55,089 bases of DNA from the NCBI GenBank assembly GCA_030950365.1, contig JAUZRQ010000071.1:1-55089 (forward strand), read 5' to 3'. The DNA is from Candidatus Zhuqueibacterota bacterium. GTDB taxonomy: Bacteria > Zhuqueibacterota > Zhuqueibacteria > Zhuqueibacterales > Geothermadaptataceae. Position 1 is the stretch's first letter; the number at the start of each line of letters is the position of its first letter. A program made the position numbers and the translations under genes. This document shows, piece after piece, positions 53,296 through 55,089 of the stretch. The notes under the pieces are model-generated. The model had not been told where the DNA came from. It saw nothing but the letters and a program-made list of their open reading frames with translations, and ran no database searches.

Positions 53296-53365
53296 CATCC
53301 GCGTGGGATCTGCATCAACCCGAGGCTTTCATTAATCCGTGCTCCTCTGTGAAATCTGTGATTCC
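53296..53365. repeat. Dispersed ATCCGTG-type intergenic repeat, copy 4
   Basis: Contains CATCCGCGTGGGATCTGC, TTAATCCGTGCTC, CTGTGAAATCTGTGATTC: the same degenerate word pattern as the other three copies. Confidence 0.45.
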
Positions 53366-53430
53366 CTTTCTCACTCCGCGCAAAACGATCCGGTCATACT
53401 GGCATTTGGGCCCTCTCCCGGCCTCCCGGC

Positions 53431-54750
53431 TCACACCAGTATCCACGCCAGCAGAGCAATGACCACAATGCCGGCGACGCCCTGCACCAGGGTCGCCAGG
53501 GTCTGGCACCGCAGCGCCGTGGCGGTGTCCATGTCGGAAAACTGCGCCACCACCCAGAAATAGCTGTCGTTCACGTGGGAGACGGTCATGGCGCCGGCGC
53601 CGATGGCCAGCACCGCCAGCGCCCGCCCGGCGCCGGAAGCCATGCTCATCGGCTCCAGCAGCGGCGCCACCATCGCCGCGGTGGTGATGATGGAAACGGT
53701 GGAGGATCCCTGCGCACTTTTCAGCACCGCGGCGATGAGGAAAGGCAGAAACACGCCGAAATGCCACTGGGTCATGCCCTGGCCGAGACTCTGGCCGAGG
53801 TCGGTGGCGCGCAGCACCTGGCCAAAGGCGCCGCCGGCGCCGGTAATCAAAATGATGACCCCGGCATTTTTGAGGCCGTCACCCACCCAACTCATGCGCC
53901 GGGATTTTTCTCCATCCGTTTTCAACGCGAAGGCCAGAAACACGCCGATGAGCAGCGCCACCACCGGATGGCCGATGAAATCGAACGTGGTTTGCAGGAA
54001 CCCGCGACCCAGCGGGGCGGTGGGATAATCGGCCACCGATTTCAGGGCGATCAGCAAAATGGGCACCACGATGGGCGCGAAGGAACGCGCCGCTCCCGGC
54101 GCGGCTTCCACCGCCGTCTCCGCAGGCACCTCCGCCGCATCGATGCGAAAACGCCGGGCGTACCACAGGGCCCAGAGCAAACCGGCCAGCGCCGAGGGGA
54201 CGGCGACGACGAGCCCGAGCAGCAACACCAGTCCGAGATCGGCTTGCAGCGCCGCCGCGGCGGCCAGCGGCCCGGGCGTGGGCGGCACGAACACATGCGT
54301 GGCATACAGACCGGTGGCCAGGGCCACCGCCAGCACCGCCAGCGAAATCTTCGTTTTTCGGTTCAGCGCCCGGTTGAGCGCGGCCAGAATGACAAAACCC
54401 GAATCGCAAAACACCGGAATGGAGACCAGAAATCCGGTCAGGTTCATGGCCAGCGGTGCGCGCTTTTCTCCCACCGCCTTCAGCACGGTGGCGGCCAGGG
54501 TTTGCGCCGCTCCGCTGCGCTCCAGAAACGTGCCGATGATCGTGCCGCAGGCGATGACGATGCCGATGCTTTTCAAAGTGCCGCCGAAGCCTTCGGTGAT
54601 TTTCACGATCGTGCTTGCGGGATCGAGCCCGGCTACGAAACCCATGGCCAGCGCCGCCAGCAACAGCGCCAGAAAGGGATGCAACTTCCAGCGTGTGGTG
54701 GCCAGAATCATCAGCCCGACGAGGACGAATAGAAGGAAAAAAATCAGCAT
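53431..54750 (-). CDS. GntP-family gluconate/sugar-acid permease
   Basis: A 439-residue inner-membrane transporter with about 12 hydrophobic segments. Family marks of GntP (gluconate:H+ symporter) proteins are visible: MGFVAGLDPASTIVKITEGFGGTLKSIG, IACGTIIGTFLERSGAA, the loop SIPVFCDSGFVILAAL, HVFVPPTPGPLAAA, AGGAFGQVLRATDLG, QGSSTVSIITTAAM and VSHVNDSYFWVV. It would import an aldonic or related hydroxy acid. The start at 54750 has GGAG eight bases upstream. It faces the same way as the dehydratase and aldehyde dehydrogenase genes, which suggests the imported acid feeds them, though 0.7 kb of repeats separate it from the next gene. Confidence 0.88.
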   Translation of the reverse strand: MLIFFLLFVLVGLMILATTRWKLHPFLALLLAALAMGFVAGLDPASTIVKITEGFGGTLKSIGIVIACGTIIGTFLERSGAAQTLAATVLKAVGEKRAPLAMNLTGFLVSIPVFCDSGFVILAALNRALNRKTKISLAVLAVALATGLYATHVFVPPTPGPLAAAAALQADLGLVLLLGLVVAVPSALAGLLWALWYARRFRIDAAEVPAETAVEAAPGAARSFAPIVVPILLIALKSVADYPTAPLGRGFLQTTFDFIGHPVVALLIGVFLAFALKTDGEKSRRMSWVGDGLKNAGVIILITGAGGAFGQVLRATDLGQSLGQGMTQWHFGVFLPFLIAAVLKSAQGSSTVSIITTAAMVAPLLEPMSMASGAGRALAVLAIGAGAMTVSHVNDSYFWVVAQFSDMDTATALRCQTLATLVQGVAGIVVIALLAWILV

Positions 54751-54875
54751 TCCAGGTTCTCCGCCGTTTCTAAATAAAACGCCATCCACCAACCAGCTAA
54801 CCCGAGATTTCATAACGCACCGCGCCGCCGAAATGGCACCTCAATACATCGTTTTTCAACAAATAGCACCGCATT

Positions 54876-54889
54876 TGCAACGCATTGCA
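54876..54889. promoter_or_regulatory. Inverted repeat upstream of the permease gene, possible operator
   Basis: TGCAA-CGCA-TTGCA lies 126 bases before the permease start. The arms are perfect and the spacing suits a dimeric LacI- or GntR-type regulator, but no regulator gene is in view. Confidence 0.35.
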
Positions 54890-54920
54890 TAAATAGTGCA
54901 GGAAAAATCATTCACCCGGG

Positions 54921-55089
54921 TCAAATGGCTTCCTCTGGTTTCCCAGGATCCGGAATTTCCTTCCCCACCGCCGCAGCAAGGGCCGTCAGCTCGCTGCGGT
55001 AGATGCGTTCCAGCGTCCCGAAATAATGCACTCTCCGCATATCCACTCCATTTTCAAAATCATCTGAGCCGCCGGAGACCGTTTGCCAC
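54921..55089 (-). CDS. C-terminal 55 residues of a truncated-by-window gene, unknown
   Basis: The minus strand is open from the right edge (frame starting at 55088) to a TGA at 54921-54923. It reads WQTVSGGSDDFENGVDMRRV, then HYFGTLERIYRSELTALAAA and VGKEIPDPGKPEEAI. The amphipathic helix YRSELTALAAAVGK with a short charged tail looks like a genuine protein C-terminus. The family was not recognised. It lies 170 bases upstream of the permease gene in the same direction and so may belong to the same locus. Confidence 0.55.
   Translation of the reverse strand, partial: WQTVSGGSDDFENGVDMRRVHYFGTLERIYRSELTALAAAVGKEIPDPGKPEEAI

Larger units (their letters stand above)
52741..53430. other. Repeat-filled spacer between the permease and the sialidase-like gene
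   Basis: This 690-base spacer has no supported gene. It holds copies of at least four intergenic repeat families (R1 at 52991, 53109 and 53189; R2 at 52896 and 53146; an ATCGCGAGGAGCG-type element at 53068; an ATCCGTG-type copy at 53296), some directly abutting. Confidence 0.7.

Noticed and set aside
53575-54732. 385-codon frame opposite the GntP permease gene
   Set aside because: Gln/Arg/His-rich translation complementary to hydrophobic codons; the permease is clear.

Overview
The window looks like chromosomal DNA of a Gram-negative, probably anaerobic or facultative bacterium of the FCB / Calditrichota / KSB1 type. The clues are a type IX secretion (T9SS) C-terminal sorting domain (NYPNPFNP) on a giant secreted protein, many signal peptides and lipoboxes, an FG-GAP protein, a ferredoxin-dependent 2-oxoacid oxidoreductase, an anaerobic sulfatase-maturase-type radical SAM enzyme, and a selenoprotein gene. 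This placement is inferred from gene content. No rRNA or tRNA was seen.

Layout. 1-132: the N-terminus of an ISL3-like transposase running off the left edge. 0.4-6.4 kb (+): M29 aminopeptidase, a SelW-like selenoprotein read through an in-frame UGA, a class A beta-lactamase-fold lipoprotein, a thioredoxin lipoprotein and a large exported protein of unknown function. 6.9-10.5 kb (+): an arsenic organification cluster (AhpD-like protein, ArsS radical SAM enzyme, ArsM methyltransferase, two small membrane proteins) ending in a good terminator. 10.5-12.7 kb (-): an exported S9 peptidase. 12.7-13.2 kb: a divergent spacer with a leader-like RNA that has competing hairpins. 13.2-17.2 kb (+): a 1347-aa cytochrome c / PQQ-type dehydrogenase / FN3 / T9SS protein. 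17.6-24.0 kb (+): a 2131-aa hybrid histidine kinase with an NrtA/NasS-like ligand-binding domain embedded on the cytoplasmic side. 24.1-28.1 kb (-): a metal-linked operon (His/Cys-rich membrane protein, multicopper oxidase, outer-membrane barrel, AttH/CrtC-like protein). 28.6-32.0 kb (+): a GT4 glycosyltransferase fusion and a DUF72 protein. 32.8-35.7 kb (+): korAB and a perfect terminator. 36.2-37.6 kb (-): an anSME-type maturase.

37.7-54.8 kb (-): a long co-directional carbohydrate / sugar-acid locus. It holds a GntP-family permease, two exported beta-propeller/lectin proteins, a metallophosphatase lipoprotein, a parallel beta-helix protein, an HpcH/HpaI aldolase with an export signal, an FG-GAP protein, an aldehyde dehydrogenase, a TarD-like enolase-superfamily dehydratase and an alpha/beta hydrolase. 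A plausible joint role is outer-surface breakdown of an acidic glycan, import of a sugar acid, dehydration, and oxidation of the resulting semialdehyde. The substrate is unknown. The right edge carries the C-terminus of one more minus-strand gene.

The most noteworthy items are the selenoprotein with its SECIS-like hairpin, the NrtA-like domain inside the giant kinase, the switch-like leader at 12.90-13.00 kb, and a set of dispersed palindromic intergenic repeats concentrated in the spacers of the minus-strand carbohydrate locus.
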